Below are positions 7,804 to 19,204 of a stretch of 64,000 bases of DNA, piece after piece. Made by a program: the position numbers and the translations under genes. Under the pieces are notes generated by a model, which worked only from the letters and a program-made list of their open reading frames with translations, was not told the DNA's origin and ran no database searches. The first letter of the stretch is position 1; each line of letters begins with the position of its first letter. The DNA is from Microvirga subterranea (GTDB taxonomy: Bacteria; Pseudomonadota; Alphaproteobacteria; Rhizobiales; Beijerinckiaceae), in assembly GCF_003350535.1 (NCBI RefSeq), contig NZ_QQBB01000001.1, positions 606,727 through 670,726 of the forward strand. Direction: 5' to 3'.

Positions 7804-9171
7804 TCACTCGATTCCCGCGATGGCGCGGGCGAAGTCCCGGGCCGCGAAGGGCTCCAGGTCCTCGACGCCTTCGCCGACGCCGATGAAGTGGACCGGCAGG
7901 CCGAACTTGGCCGCGAGCGCCACCAGGATGCCGCCCCGCGCCGTGCCGTCGAGCTTGGTCATGACGAGGCCCGTCACGCCGGCGGCTTTCTGAAACAGCT
8001 CGACCTGGCTCACGGCGTTCTGGCCGACGGTGGCGTCGAGCACCAGGAGCGTGGCGTGCGGCGCGCTCTCGTCCTGCTTCTTCATCACGCGCACGATCTT
8101 TTCGAGCTCCGCCATGAGCCCGGCCTTGTTCTGGAGCCGGCCGGCGGTGTCGATGAGGAGCACGTCCGTGCCGTTGGCCTTCGCCTCCTGGAGCGCGTCG
8201 AAGGCGAGGCCCGCCGCGTCCGACCCTTGCGCCCGCGCCAGCACCGGCGCGCCGACCCGCTCGCCCCAGACCTTGAGCTGCTCGATGGCGGCGGCTCGGA
8301 AGGTGTCCCCGGCGGCCAGCATCACCTTGAGGCCTTGCTGACGGAATTTCTGCGACAGCTTGCCGATGGTCGTGGTCTTGCCGGCCCCGTTCACCCCGAC
8401 CATGAGGATCACGAAGGGTTTTTTCGCGCGGTCGATCGCCAGGGGATGCGCGACCGGAACCAGCGTCTTCTCGACCTCGCCGGCCAGGATCGCCTTCACC
8501 TCCTCGGGCGAGATCTCCTTGTTGTAGCGCCCGGCCGAGATCGCCTCGGTGATGCGCATGGCGGTCGGCACGCCGAGATCGGCCTGGACGAGCGCATCCT
8601 CCAGCTCCTCCAGCGTCGCGCTGTCGAGCTTGCGCTTGGTGAAGAGGCCCGTGACGCTTTCCGACAGGTTCGAGGAGGTGCGGCGCATGCCCTCGGTGAG
8701 CCGCTGCCACCAGCCGCGCTTTTCCGCCTCGGGCGCAGCCTGGGCAGGCGGAGCGGTCTCGACGGGAGCCGCGACGGCTTCGGCAACGGGCGGCGCAGGC
8801 TCCGGAGCCGGGCGCGGGATCGGCTCCTTGGGTCCGCCGCCTTCCGGCTCGACGGTTTCGACCGGCTGGAGATCGGCGCCGGCGAGTTCCGGCGCGGGCT
8901 TGGCGGCCTCGGCGGTGTCGGGCGACGCGCTGGTGACGGTGGGCGGCGCGGCCACGAGGTCGTCGGCCGCCGTGGTGGGCGGCGACGGCATGGCCTGAGG
9001 CTCGCCGCCGGCCCGCGGGGCTACGGGAGCCGGGCTCGCAGCGGGTTCCGCCGGCTCGGTCGGCGCGGAGGGCTCCGCCTGCGGGGCAGGCTCTGCCTGC
9101 GGGACGGGCTCCGTCTTGCGGCCGAAGAGGCGGGACAGGAATCCGGGCTTGTCGGGCTTCGTCTCGGCCAT
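7804..9171 (-). CDS. ftsY: Signal recognition particle receptor FtsY
   Basis: Membrane-associated SRP receptor GTPase. Residues 1 to about 155 form an acidic, Pro/Ala-rich A region of low complexity, typical of alphaproteobacterial FtsY. The NG domain follows, with P-loop GVNGAGKTTTIGK, DTFRAAA, DTAGR and TKLDGTARGG motifs. Length is 455 residues. The start ATG has only a distant GAGG. The gene lies in the conserved run dapF, mtaB, ftsY, yciB, here interrupted by two + strand genes at 9239-10369. Confidence 0.97.
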   Translation of the reverse strand: MAETKPDKPGFLSRLFGRKTEPVPQAEPAPQAEPSAPTEPAEPAASPAPVAPRAGGEPQAMPSPPTTAADDLVAAPPTVTSASPDTAEAAKPAPELAGADLQPVETVEPEGGGPKEPIPRPAPEPAPPVAEAVAAPVETAPPAQAAPEAEKRGWWQRLTEGMRRTSSNLSESVTGLFTKRKLDSATLEELEDALVQADLGVPTAMRITEAISAGRYNKEISPEEVKAILAGEVEKTLVPVAHPLAIDRAKKPFVILMVGVNGAGKTTTIGKLSQKFRQQGLKVMLAAGDTFRAAAIEQLKVWGERVGAPVLARAQGSDAAGLAFDALQEAKANGTDVLLIDTAGRLQNKAGLMAELEKIVRVMKKQDESAPHATLLVLDATVGQNAVSQVELFQKAAGVTGLVMTKLDGTARGGILVALAAKFGLPVHFIGVGEGVEDLEPFAARDFARAIAGIE

Positions 9172-9238
9172 GGGGTTCGTCTCGCCTCGTGGTGTTTGCT
9201 GCTTGCTTTAACGCGTGGGCCTCGATAGCCGAGGCATC

Positions 9239-9922
9239 ATGAATGCGGAAGAGATAGTGTCGAAGCTGCTGTATCGCGATGCCCTGATGCTCGTGATCGA
9301 CAAGCCGGCCGGCCTGCCGGTCCATCCGGGGCCGAAGGGCGGCGAGACCCTGACCCATCACCTCGACGCCCTGCGCTTCGGCCTGCCGCGCAGGCCCGAG
9401 GCGGCGCACCGGCTCGACAAGGACACCTCGGGCTGCCTGATCCTCGGCCGGCACCCGAAGGCCATCGCGCGCCTCAATGAGCTCTTCAAGAAAAACGAGG
9501 TCGACAAGGTCTACTGGGCCGTGGTCGAGGGCGGGCCGCCCGAGGACGAGGGCGAGATCGACCTAGCGCTGGCGCCGAAATCGCCGGATCGCGGCTGGTG
9601 GATGAAGGCCGATCCCAAGGGCCTGCCGTCGCTGACGAAATGGCGCGTGCTGGGGCGATGGGAAGGCATGACCCTGCTCGAGCTGCGCCCCGTCACCGGC
9701 CGCACGCACCAGCTGCGCGTTCATTGTCAGGCCTCAGGCTGGCCGATCCTGGGCGACCCGATCTACGGCTCCGCGCCCCGCTTCGGCGGCCCGGGCCTGC
9801 ATCTCCATGCCCGCAGCGTGAGCGTGCCGCTCTATCCGAAGAAGCCGCCGATCGCCGTGGAGGCTCCGGTACCGGCGCATATGCAAGCAGCAATTGTTAC
9901 GTTATACAGGGAGGGGCATTGA
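9239..9922 (+). CDS. RluA-family RNA pseudouridine synthase
   Basis: Predicted to isomerise specific uridines of rRNA or tRNA to pseudouridine. The 227-residue protein has the catalytic-Asp motif HRLDKDTSG (D60) and the later RTHQLRVH motif, and no S4 domain, like the shorter RluA/RsuA-group enzymes. The target cannot be told from sequence. I chose the ATG at 9239 (GAGG four bases upstream) over a GTG at 9215. It is encoded between ftsY and mtaB on the opposite strand. Confidence 0.9.
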   Translation: MNAEEIVSKLLYRDALMLVIDKPAGLPVHPGPKGGETLTHHLDALRFGLPRRPEAAHRLDKDTSGCLILGRHPKAIARLNELFKKNEVDKVYWAVVEGGPPEDEGEIDLALAPKSPDRGWWMKADPKGLPSLTKWRVLGRWEGMTLLELRPVTGRTHQLRVHCQASGWPILGDPIYGSAPRFGGPGLHLHARSVSVPLYPKKPPIAVEAPVPAHMQAAIVTLYREGH

Positions 9923-9940
9923 GCCGACCGAATGTGACGA

Positions 9941-10369
9941 ATGCCGCTAAGATTTCCTGTTCCGCCGGGAGTTATTCTGCTTTGCGACTACTCGACCGGG
10001 TTCCATCCCCCGGAGATGATCAAGCGTAGACCAGCGATCGTTGTTTCTCCGCGTCTTCCCCATCGCGATCATCTCTGTACTGTTGTGCCTTTAAGCGGAA
10101 CTCCACCCTCCCGGCCTGTCAGGTATCAACTCCGCATTGAATTGCCCGAGGCTCTTCCAACGCCTTTCGCTGAAACTGTCTGGTGGGCGAAGGCCGACAT
10201 GTTGTCGACGGTAGGCTTCAACCGCCTTGATCTGTTCCGCACCGAACGTGATCACGAGGGAAAGCGAAAGTATCTACATCCGAAAGTGCCACCCGCCGTC
10301 CTTCAGGAAGTCTATGGGGCCATCCTCTGGAGCCTCGGTCTCGGACGCTTGCAAAACCCGGTTCGCTGA
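9941..10369 (+). CDS. Orphan PemK/MazF-like protein
   Basis: A 142-residue protein with the PemK/MazF pattern: an N-terminal PGVILLCDY strand, then KRRPAIVVSP, a VVPLS strand and a C-terminal AKADMLSTVGFNRLDL region. Family members are mostly mRNA or tRNA endoribonucleases held in check by an antitoxin. No antitoxin-sized gene lies beside it: the pseudouridine synthase ends 18 bases upstream and an intrinsic terminator follows. Its base composition is clearly more AT-rich than the flanking genes, which suggests later acquisition. The ribosome binding site is weak. Toxicity is inferred from family only. Confidence 0.8.
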   Translation: MPLRFPVPPGVILLCDYSTGFHPPEMIKRRPAIVVSPRLPHRDHLCTVVPLSGTPPSRPVRYQLRIELPEALPTPFAETVWWAKADMLSTVGFNRLDLFRTERDHEGKRKYLHPKVPPAVLQEVYGAILWSLGLGRLQNPVR

Positions 10370-10437
10370 TACATATATCATGAGATTGCTCGCGGCTTTC
10401 AGCTGTTGAGCCTCAAGACCGGTAGAGATATCGGCAG

Positions 10438-10476
10438 ACCCCGCGATGGCGATAACAAGCTGTGCGGGGTTTTTTA
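10438..10476 (+). terminator. Intrinsic terminator after the MazF-like gene
   Basis: Perfect 7-bp stem ACCCCGC / GCGGGGT with a 19-base loop followed by TTTTTAT. It lies between the + strand MazF-like gene and the convergent end of mtaB. Confidence 0.85.
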
Positions 10477-10480
10477 TTGA

Positions 10481-11725
10481 TCACGCTGCCAGCAGTTCCC
10501 GCCCGTTATGGCCCGTGATGGTGACGGGCCGCAGGTCGCCGCGCGCGACGGGCGAGGAAAACCGCACCGGCGTGAAGGCCTCCGTGCGGCCGATCCTGTT
10601 GAGCTCGATCAGCACGCGGCGCGTCGCTCCCACCTCCGCATCGAGGTGCCGCAGCAGCGCCGCCTCGCCGGCCTCGCGCAGGCGCCGGGCGCGGTCCTTC
10701 ACGACGTCGCGGGACAGTTGAGGCATGCGGGCCGCCGGCGTGCCGGGGCGGGGCGAGAACGGGAAGACGTGGAGATGGGTCAGGCCGCATTCCTCGACGA
10801 TGTCGAGGGAGCGGGCGAACATCTCCTCGGTCTCGGTCGGGAAACCCGCGATGATGTCGGCCCCGAACACCATGTCGGGGCGAAGCCTGCGCACCGTGTC
10901 GCAGAACCGGATCGCGTCGTCGCGCGAATGACGCCGCTTCATGCGCTTGAGGATCATGTCGTCGCCGGCCTGCAGGGAGAGATGCAGGTGCGGCATGAGA
11001 CGCGCCTCGTTGGCGATGGCGTCGAGCAGATCGTCGTCGGCCTCGACCGAGTCGATGGACGAGATGCGCAGCCGCTCCAGCTCGGGCACGTGGCGCAGCA
11101 CGTTCTTCACCAAGGTGCCGAGCTTCGGCGCGCCCGGAAGGTCGGCGCCGTAGCTCGTGATGTCGACGCCGGTCAGCACCACCTCGCGCGAGCCGTGCTC
11201 CACCAGGAGGCGCACCTGATCGACCACCGCCCCCATGGGGACGGAGCGCGAATTGCCGCGCCCGTAGGGAATGATGCAGAAGGTGCAGCGGTGGTCGCAG
11301 CCGTTCTGCACCTGCACGAAGGCGCGGGTATGGCCGCGCAGGCCCTCGATCAGGTGGAGCGCGGTCTCGCGCACGGCCATGATGTCGTTGACGAGGACCT
11401 TTTCGGTCCCGGCCGCGCCGAGACCCACCCAGGTCGCGGCCTTCATCTTCTCCTCGTTGCCGAGAACCGTCGCGACCTCGGGCATGGCCGCGAAGGTGTC
11501 GGGCTCGACCTGCGCCGCGCAGCCGGTCACGACGATGCGGGCCTCCGGCTTCTCGCGCGCGATGCGGCGGATCGACTGGCGCGCCTGCCGGGACGCTTCC
11601 GCCGTCACCGCACAGGTGTTGACGATGACGACGTCGCCTAAGCCTGCCTCTTCCGCGTGGCGGCGCATGGTCTCCGACTCGGTGATGTTGAGCCGGCAGC
11701 CGAAGGTGACGACCTCGACGGTCAT
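10481..11725 (-). CDS. mtaB: tRNA ms2t6A37 methylthiotransferase MtaB
   Basis: Radical-SAM enzyme that adds a methylthio group to t6A37 of ANN-decoding tRNAs. The 414-residue protein has the three N-terminal cluster cysteines (C10, C38, C69) and the radical-SAM triad C143-x3-C147-x2-C150 (CDHRCTFC), followed by a TRAM-like C-terminal region. The subfamily assignment (MtaB rather than MiaB or RimO) rests on the start MTVEVVTFGCRLN. The ATG at 11723-11725 is one base beyond the dapF stop, indicating a dapF-mtaB operon. Confidence 0.93.
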   Translation of the reverse strand: MTVEVVTFGCRLNITESETMRRHAEEAGLGDVVIVNTCAVTAEASRQARQSIRRIAREKPEARIVVTGCAAQVEPDTFAAMPEVATVLGNEEKMKAATWVGLGAAGTEKVLVNDIMAVRETALHLIEGLRGHTRAFVQVQNGCDHRCTFCIIPYGRGNSRSVPMGAVVDQVRLLVEHGSREVVLTGVDITSYGADLPGAPKLGTLVKNVLRHVPELERLRISSIDSVEADDDLLDAIANEARLMPHLHLSLQAGDDMILKRMKRRHSRDDAIRFCDTVRRLRPDMVFGADIIAGFPTETEEMFARSLDIVEECGLTHLHVFPFSPRPGTPAARMPQLSRDVVKDRARRLREAGEAALLRHLDAEVGATRRVLIELNRIGRTEAFTPVRFSSPVARGDLRPVTITGHNGRELLAA

Positions 11726-11726
11726 G

Positions 11727-12611
11727 TCAGGCGGCACCGGCAAAGAGCGCAGGCGGGAAGGTGCCTTCGTGCTCCAGCTCCACCGGACCGGTCATGAGCA
11801 CGTGGTCGTCGCTCTCGCGCCATTCGATGAGGAGATCGCCGCCGGGAAGCGAGATCGTCGCCTTGCGCCCGGTGAGGCCCTTGCGGGCGCCCGCCACCAG
11901 GGTGGCACAGGCGGCGGAGCCGCAGGCGCGGGTGGCGCCGGCGCCGCGCTCCCACACGCGCAGCAGCACGTGCTCAGGGTCGAGGACCTGCGCGAAGGAG
12001 ATGTTGGCGCGCTCGGGAAAGACCGGGTCATGCTCGAGTGTCGGCCCGACGGCCGCGAGATCGTAGGCCGTCGCGTCCGCGACCCAGAAGATCGCATGCG
12101 GGTTGCCCATGCCGACGGCGGACGGGTTCTGCAATTCGGGTGCGTCCGGCAGGCGCGTGTCGACCGCGATGCTGCGGGTGTCCGGGTAAGGGTCGCGCAG
12201 GGGGATCTCGTTCCAGGCGAGGCGCGGCGGGCCCATGTCGACGGTGAAGACCGTGTCGGAGACGCGCTCGACCGGCAGAAGCCCAGCCTTCGTCTCCAGC
12301 ACGAGACCATCGGTGACCGGGCGGCTCATGACCGGATCCGCCGCCATGGCCCAGGCGACGCAGCGGGTGCCGTTGCCGCAGGCGCCGGATTCCGACCCGT
12401 CCGTGTTGTAGATGCGCATGTAGGCGTCGGTGCCCGGCGTCACCGGATCGTGCAGCACCATGAGCTGGTCGAAGCGCGAGCGCGGGTCGGCCGCGATGGC
12501 GCGGGCTTCCGCCGGCGTGACGCGGGTGGACGTGCCGCGCAGGTCGAGCACGGTGATCTCGTTGCCGAGACCGTTCATCTTCAGAAATCGGCTGTTCGCA
12601 AGGGCGCTCAT
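11727..12611 (-). CDS. dapF: Diaminopimelate epimerase
   Basis: Cytoplasmic cofactor-free epimerase that converts LL- to meso-diaminopimelate for lysine and peptidoglycan synthesis. Both catalytic cysteines are in place: C78 in GACGNGTRC and C230 in RACGSAAC. Length (294 residues) is normal. It is the first gene of the mtaB operon. The 5' side is a 228-base divergent region shared with a secreted protein gene. Confidence 0.97.
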   Translation of the reverse strand: MSALANSRFLKMNGLGNEITVLDLRGTSTRVTPAEARAIAADPRSRFDQLMVLHDPVTPGTDAYMRIYNTDGSESGACGNGTRCVAWAMAADPVMSRPVTDGLVLETKAGLLPVERVSDTVFTVDMGPPRLAWNEIPLRDPYPDTRSIAVDTRLPDAPELQNPSAVGMGNPHAIFWVADATAYDLAAVGPTLEHDPVFPERANISFAQVLDPEHVLLRVWERGAGATRACGSAACATLVAGARKGLTGRKATISLPGGDLLIEWRESDDHVLMTGPVELEHEGTFPPALFAGAA

Positions 12612-12839
12612 GGGGCCGTATATGGCGTAAAAACCGCCGGACCGCGAGAGGGTACGCGGCGGAAGGTTCGCGGACCGGTCGACGGGCGGCGGCCGCTTGC
12701 CGGGCGAGGCGTCGAGCGCCCGTGCACGCGACGTCGCACGTGCCGAAAACGGTGCAGGACGACCTCGCAGCCCCCAAAAAAGCCTCCTATGCTGTTACAC
12801 CAACGTTCCTTTCCTGATTCGCGGGTGAGACCCTTCCTC

Positions 12840-13658
12840 ATGCGGCTTCGTTCGACTTTCCTGGTTGCCCTCCTGGCCCTGGGACCGGTTTCGGTCCTGG
12901 CCCAAACGCCGCCCGCGCCGGCCGCGTCGACGCCTGCCCCTGCGGAAGCGGCTCCCGCAACGCCTGCTCCGGCCGCCCCCGCGACGCCGGCGGCTCCGGC
13001 CGCGCCCACGAACGATCAGGCCGCGCAGCCGGCCCCGTCGAGCCCGCCGGCGGCTCCCGCTCCGGCCCCCGCCCAGCCGCAGGCTCCCGCGACCGCGCAG
13101 CCCGCGCCGCAGCCGGCCGCGCCCGCAACCCCGAGCCCGGCGCCCGTCACGGCAGGCCGTTCGACCCTCTTCCCCAATCCGGGCGATCCGACCAACGTGG
13201 ACGAAGGCGTGCTGGTGTCGAAGCCGACCGTGATGATCGAGGGCAAGAGCACCTGGGACGACGGCTTCGCGAATCTCAAGAGCGCCTTCGTCAGGATCGA
13301 GGACGAGCTGAAGAAGGCCGGCATCGCCCCGACCGGCCGGCCGCTTACGGTCTTCCTGCACACGGACGACGACGGCTTCCGCTACCAGGCCATGGTTCCG
13401 ATCGCGCAGGTGCCCGAGGGCAGGAGCGAGCTCACCCCCGAGATCAAGTTCGCCAAGACCCCGGAGGGCAAGACCTTCCGGTTCGTGCACGAGGACGCCT
13501 ACGACGAGATCGACGGCACCTACGAGACGATCACGGCCTATCTCGACGCCAAGGACATCGTGTCGAAGGACGTGTTCGTGGAGGAGTACGTGACCGACCT
13601 CACGGAATCCTCCGACGCGAACCTGAAGGTGAACATCTACGTTCAGCCGAAGGACTAG
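12840..13658 (+). CDS. Exported GyrI-like (effector-binding domain) protein
   Basis: A 272-residue protein with a signal peptide ending near VSVLAQ (residue 22), then about 80 residues made almost entirely of Ala, Pro, Gln and Thr, then a folded domain (about 110-270). The domain has the GyrI/AraC effector-binding pattern (TGRPLTVFLH, FRFVHEDAYDEIDGTYE, VFVEEYVTDL). In exported form this fold may bind small ligands in the periplasm; the ligand is unknown. An alternative ATG at 12789 would add 17 residues before the signal peptide. Confidence 0.75.
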   Translation: MRLRSTFLVALLALGPVSVLAQTPPAPAASTPAPAEAAPATPAPAAPATPAAPAAPTNDQAAQPAPSSPPAAPAPAPAQPQAPATAQPAPQPAAPATPSPAPVTAGRSTLFPNPGDPTNVDEGVLVSKPTVMIEGKSTWDDGFANLKSAFVRIEDELKKAGIAPTGRPLTVFLHTDDDGFRYQAMVPIAQVPEGRSELTPEIKFAKTPEGKTFRFVHEDAYDEIDGTYETITAYLDAKDIVSKDVFVEEYVTDLTESSDANLKVNIYVQPKD

Positions 13659-13664
13659 AACGCC

Positions 13665-14735
13665 TCAGGCCTGGGACCCGGCCTCCCAGGCCTGTCCCGG
13701 CCGCAACGCCCGGAAGCGCTCGGGCGAGACGTCGGCGGCGCGAAGCGCCGTCTCCAGTTCGTGCACCGGCTCCTCGACGCCCTCGTTGGTGAGCCGGAAC
13801 GTGCCCCAGTGGTGGCCCAACGCTTGCTCGGCCATGAGGATGGACAACGCCCGCACCGCATCGTCCGGATTCATGTGCTGCGGCTGCATGAACCAGCGCG
13901 GCTCGTAGGCGCCGATCGGCAGATGCGCGAGCCGTGGGCGGCCGAAGCGCTCCTTCACCCGGTGGAAGATTTTTCCGTCGCCGAAGCCCGTGTCGCCCAC
14001 GTGGTAGATCACGCCGGCCGGCGTCGTGAGCACATAGGCGCACCACAGCGCCATGCGCCGGTCGTTCATGCCCCTGGCCGACCAGTGATAGGCGGGCTCC
14101 AGATGGGCCGTGACGCCGTTGCTCAAATCCACCGCGTCGCCCCAGTCGCCCGTCTCGACCGGGATGTCCGGGTGCTCGGCCCGGATGACGGCGTCGTTGC
14201 CCAGCGGCGCGACGACCTTCGGGCGGTGGCGCCGCCAGACGGCTCCCAGGGTGTCGAGATCGAGATGGTCGTAATGGTTGTGGGTGATGAGCACCACGTG
14301 GATCGGCGGCAGGTCGTCGAACCCGATGCCGGGCGCGTTGACCCGCTTCGGCCCCGCGAAGGAGACCGGGCTCGCCCGCTCCGAGAAGACCGGATCGGTC
14401 AGGATGTTGAGCCCCGCCACCTGGATCAGGAAGGAAGCGTGGCCGATCAGGGTCACCCGCAGGCCATCCACGGAAGCGGGCGGCCTATCGCGAAAGGGGC
14501 TCGGGAAGCTGTCCGGCCACTCCTTTCGCCCGCCGCCCATCTGCCAGCGGACGAGCTCCACCAGCCCTTTGTCCTGCGGCTGGCCGGGCGAGAAGAACCG
14601 CGTCCCGTCGAAATGATCCGTGACCGGCCCGTCGTAATACGGATTCCTCGCCCGCGCGGCCGTGGCCCAGCCGACCAACCCGGTTACGGCGAGGGCAGGG
14701 ACGCTCAAGGCCTTGAGGAGGGTGCGTCGGTTCAT
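13665..14735 (-). CDS. Exported MBL-fold metallo-hydrolase (UlaG/NAPE-PLD-like)
   Basis: A 356-residue protein with a Tat-like N terminus (MNRRTLLKAL, then a hydrophobic stretch ending near TAARA). The beta-lactamase-fold metal site is complete: HNHYDH at 152-157 plus later His/Asp residues in HVGDTGFGD and GHHWGTFRL. The closest recognisable group is the NAPE-PLD/UlaG-like hydrolases, which cleave phosphodiester or lactone bonds; the substrate is unknown. GGAGACGA precedes the ATG. The gene marks the right edge of the inferred inversion. Confidence 0.85.
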   Translation of the reverse strand: MNRRTLLKALSVPALAVTGLVGWATAARARNPYYDGPVTDHFDGTRFFSPGQPQDKGLVELVRWQMGGGRKEWPDSFPSPFRDRPPASVDGLRVTLIGHASFLIQVAGLNILTDPVFSERASPVSFAGPKRVNAPGIGFDDLPPIHVVLITHNHYDHLDLDTLGAVWRRHRPKVVAPLGNDAVIRAEHPDIPVETGDWGDAVDLSNGVTAHLEPAYHWSARGMNDRRMALWCAYVLTTPAGVIYHVGDTGFGDGKIFHRVKERFGRPRLAHLPIGAYEPRWFMQPQHMNPDDAVRALSILMAEQALGHHWGTFRLTNEGVEEPVHELETALRAADVSPERFRALRPGQAWEAGSQA

Positions 14736-14821
14736 GGGCGGCTCGTCTCCTGGAAAGAGGCTTAAGCGTGGGGTGTCGGCGCCGGATCGGCAAGGGTCGG
14801 AGCCGGAGGCCGTCATCACAC

Positions 14822-14865
14822 CCCGTCATTCCGGGTCGGCTTGGATCTGAGGCCCGAAGTGACGG
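14822..14865. repeat. Short inverted repeat at the 3' end of ccmB, resembling family 3
   Basis: CGTCATTCCGGG and the opposing CCCGAAGTGACG form an imperfect inverted repeat immediately after the ccmB stop. The sequence looks like a shortened family 3 element and could also serve as a processing or termination stem for ccmAB. It coincides with the right breakpoint of the inferred inversion. Confidence 0.55.
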
Positions 14866-15534
14866 CTACTCCCCCGACCGCAAAGCCGCCGCCGCCCCCA
14901 CGATGCCGACCACGGCGGCGAAGAGCGACAGGGCTGCAAGGATCAGGAACGGGGTCATGAACGGCACCGTGCCGCCGACCGCGGCGTTGGCGGCCGAGAC
15001 CCCGAAGATCAGGGTCGGGATCATGAACGGCAGAACGAGAATCGCCAGGATCAGGCCGCCGCGGCGCAGCGACGCCGTGAGCGCCGCCCCGACCGCCCCG
15101 ATGAAGGTGAGCGCCGGGGTGCCGACGAGGAGCGTCGCCACCATGGCCAGCATGGCGTCGGGTGACAGGGCCACCAGAAGCCCCAGGAACGGCGCCGCGA
15201 GGGCGAGGGGCAGGCCCGTCACCAGCCAGTGGGCCGCCACCTTGGCCAGCACCGCCACCTCCAGGGGAATCGGCGCGAGGCGCAGGAGGTCGAGGGAGCC
15301 GTCCTCCTGGTCGGCCTGAAAGAGCCGGTCGAGGCCGATCAGAGTCGCCAGCAGGGCCGCGATCCACAGGATGGCGGGCCCGATCCGCGACAGCAGGTTG
15401 AGGTCGGGCCCGAGCGCGAAGGGGATCAGGGTCACGATCGCCAGGAAGAAGATGAGGCCCATCATCCCTGACCCACCGACCCGGGCGGCGAGCTTCAAGT
15501 CGCGGACCAGGAGGGCCCGGAAGGAGCGAATCAT
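14866..15534 (-). CDS. ccmB: Heme exporter permease CcmB
   Basis: Membrane subunit of the CcmAB ATPase that powers release of holo-CcmE during cytochrome c maturation. The 222-residue protein has about six hydrophobic segments and the family motif QADQEDGSLDLLRLAP near residue 75. Its ATG overlaps the ccmA stop by four bases. In related genomes, as I recall them, ccmC follows directly; here the next gene downstream is an MBL hydrolase, and ccmC lies 11 kb away. Confidence 0.96.
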   Translation of the reverse strand: MIRSFRALLVRDLKLAARVGGSGMMGLIFFLAIVTLIPFALGPDLNLLSRIGPAILWIAALLATLIGLDRLFQADQEDGSLDLLRLAPIPLEVAVLAKVAAHWLVTGLPLALAAPFLGLLVALSPDAMLAMVATLLVGTPALTFIGAVGAALTASLRRGGLILAILVLPFMIPTLIFGVSAANAAVGGTVPFMTPFLILAALSLFAAVVGIVGAAAALRSGE

Positions 15535-16178
15535 GGGGCGTCCTCCGCCAGGACCGTGCGGGCCCGTTCGATCCGGACCTCCTTCGCGTCGCGCAGCGCC
15601 AGCGGCGCGTGGGTCGTGGCGATGACCAGGCCGCCCCGGTCGCGGTGCTCCTCCATCAGCCGGAGCAGGGTCGCTTGCGAGGCCGTGTCGAGGGCGGAGG
15701 TCGGCTCGTCGAGGAGCCAGAGGGGGCGATTGGCCACCAGCAGGCGGGCGAGCGCGATGCGCCGGCGCTGGCCGGCCGACAGATAGGCCACGGGCAGCCC
15801 GGCCGCATGGGCGAGGCCGACGACCTCCAGGGCCTCCTGCGCTTTGAGGACGGGATCTCCAAGGAAATTGCGGGCGAAGTCGAGGTTCTCCCGGGCGGTC
15901 AGCGCGCTTTTCAGGGCGTCCCGGTGGCCGACATAGTGCAGGCATTCGGGCAGGGTCCTGTCCCCGGCCCCGGAGAGCGCGATTCGTCCCCCGGCGGGAT
16001 GCAGCCGCCCGGCCAGGAGGTCGAGGAGCGTCGACTTGCCGGCTCCGTTGCGCCCGGTGACGATCAGGGCCCCCCCGGCCGCCAGGGAGAAGGAAACCCC
16101 GCTGAAGATGCGGCGCTCCCCCCGATTGCAGGCCAAATCCTCGACGTCCAGACGCAACCCCACGACCCCTGCCTTCAT
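15531..16178 (-). CDS. ccmA: Heme exporter ATPase CcmA
   Basis: ATP-binding subunit of CcmAB. The 215-residue protein has Walker A GRNGAGKST (42-50), signature LSAGQRRR and Walker B LWLLDEPTSALD. I chose the ATG at 16176-16178, preceded by GGGGTG; upstream residues in the open frame do not look like ABC sequence. It is divergent from acnA with a 198-base shared promoter region, an arrangement I recall from other Hyphomicrobiales. Confidence 0.96.
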   Translation of the reverse strand: MKAGVVGLRLDVEDLACNRGERRIFSGVSFSLAAGGALIVTGRNGAGKSTLLDLLAGRLHPAGGRIALSGAGDRTLPECLHYVGHRDALKSALTARENLDFARNFLGDPVLKAQEALEVVGLAHAAGLPVAYLSAGQRRRIALARLLVANRPLWLLDEPTSALDTASQATLLRLMEEHRDRGGLVIATTHAPLALRDAKEVRIERARTVLAEDAP

Positions 16179-16376
16179 TGCACCCCGGAATGGTTCTAAA
16201 CCGTGTAGCGGGGTCGATCGAAATGATCTATAGCACCCCCTGGCTGCGCCGCGCGCCAAGGCGTCCAATCCGTCTCGCGCGCTTCTACCCTGTCCGGGCG
16301 CCCCCGGAGCGGCGCGCGCTTATCGCGCTTTCGGCCGAACACATGTTCGTAACCCAAATGCACGCGAGGATTCGCC

Positions 16377-19082
<2,706 letters not shown>

Positions 19083-19139
19083 GCATCGACAACACGACGC
19101 CCGCTTCTCCAGCGAGGAGCGGGCGTCGCGATCATCAGG

Positions 19140-19174
19140 AAGCCGGAGCGGCGCTGTCGCTCCGGCTTTTCTTT
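19140..19174 (+). terminator. Intrinsic terminator of acnA
   Basis: Perfect 11-bp stem AAGCCGGAGCG / CGCTCCGGCTT with a 7-base loop followed by TTCTTTT. A second hairpin (19095-19128, CGACGCCCG / CGGGCGTCG) lies just upstream and may stabilise the acnA mRNA 3' end. Confidence 0.9.
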
Positions 19175-19204
19175 TGGCGGCCTCCGTCCGGGTCCTTCGA
19201 GTCC

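Noticed and set aside
10227-10409. A 60-codon frame overlapping the end of the MazF-like gene, considered as an antitoxin
   Set aside because: It lies in an alternate frame inside the toxin-like gene, lacks a binding site and does not resemble MazE or PemI.
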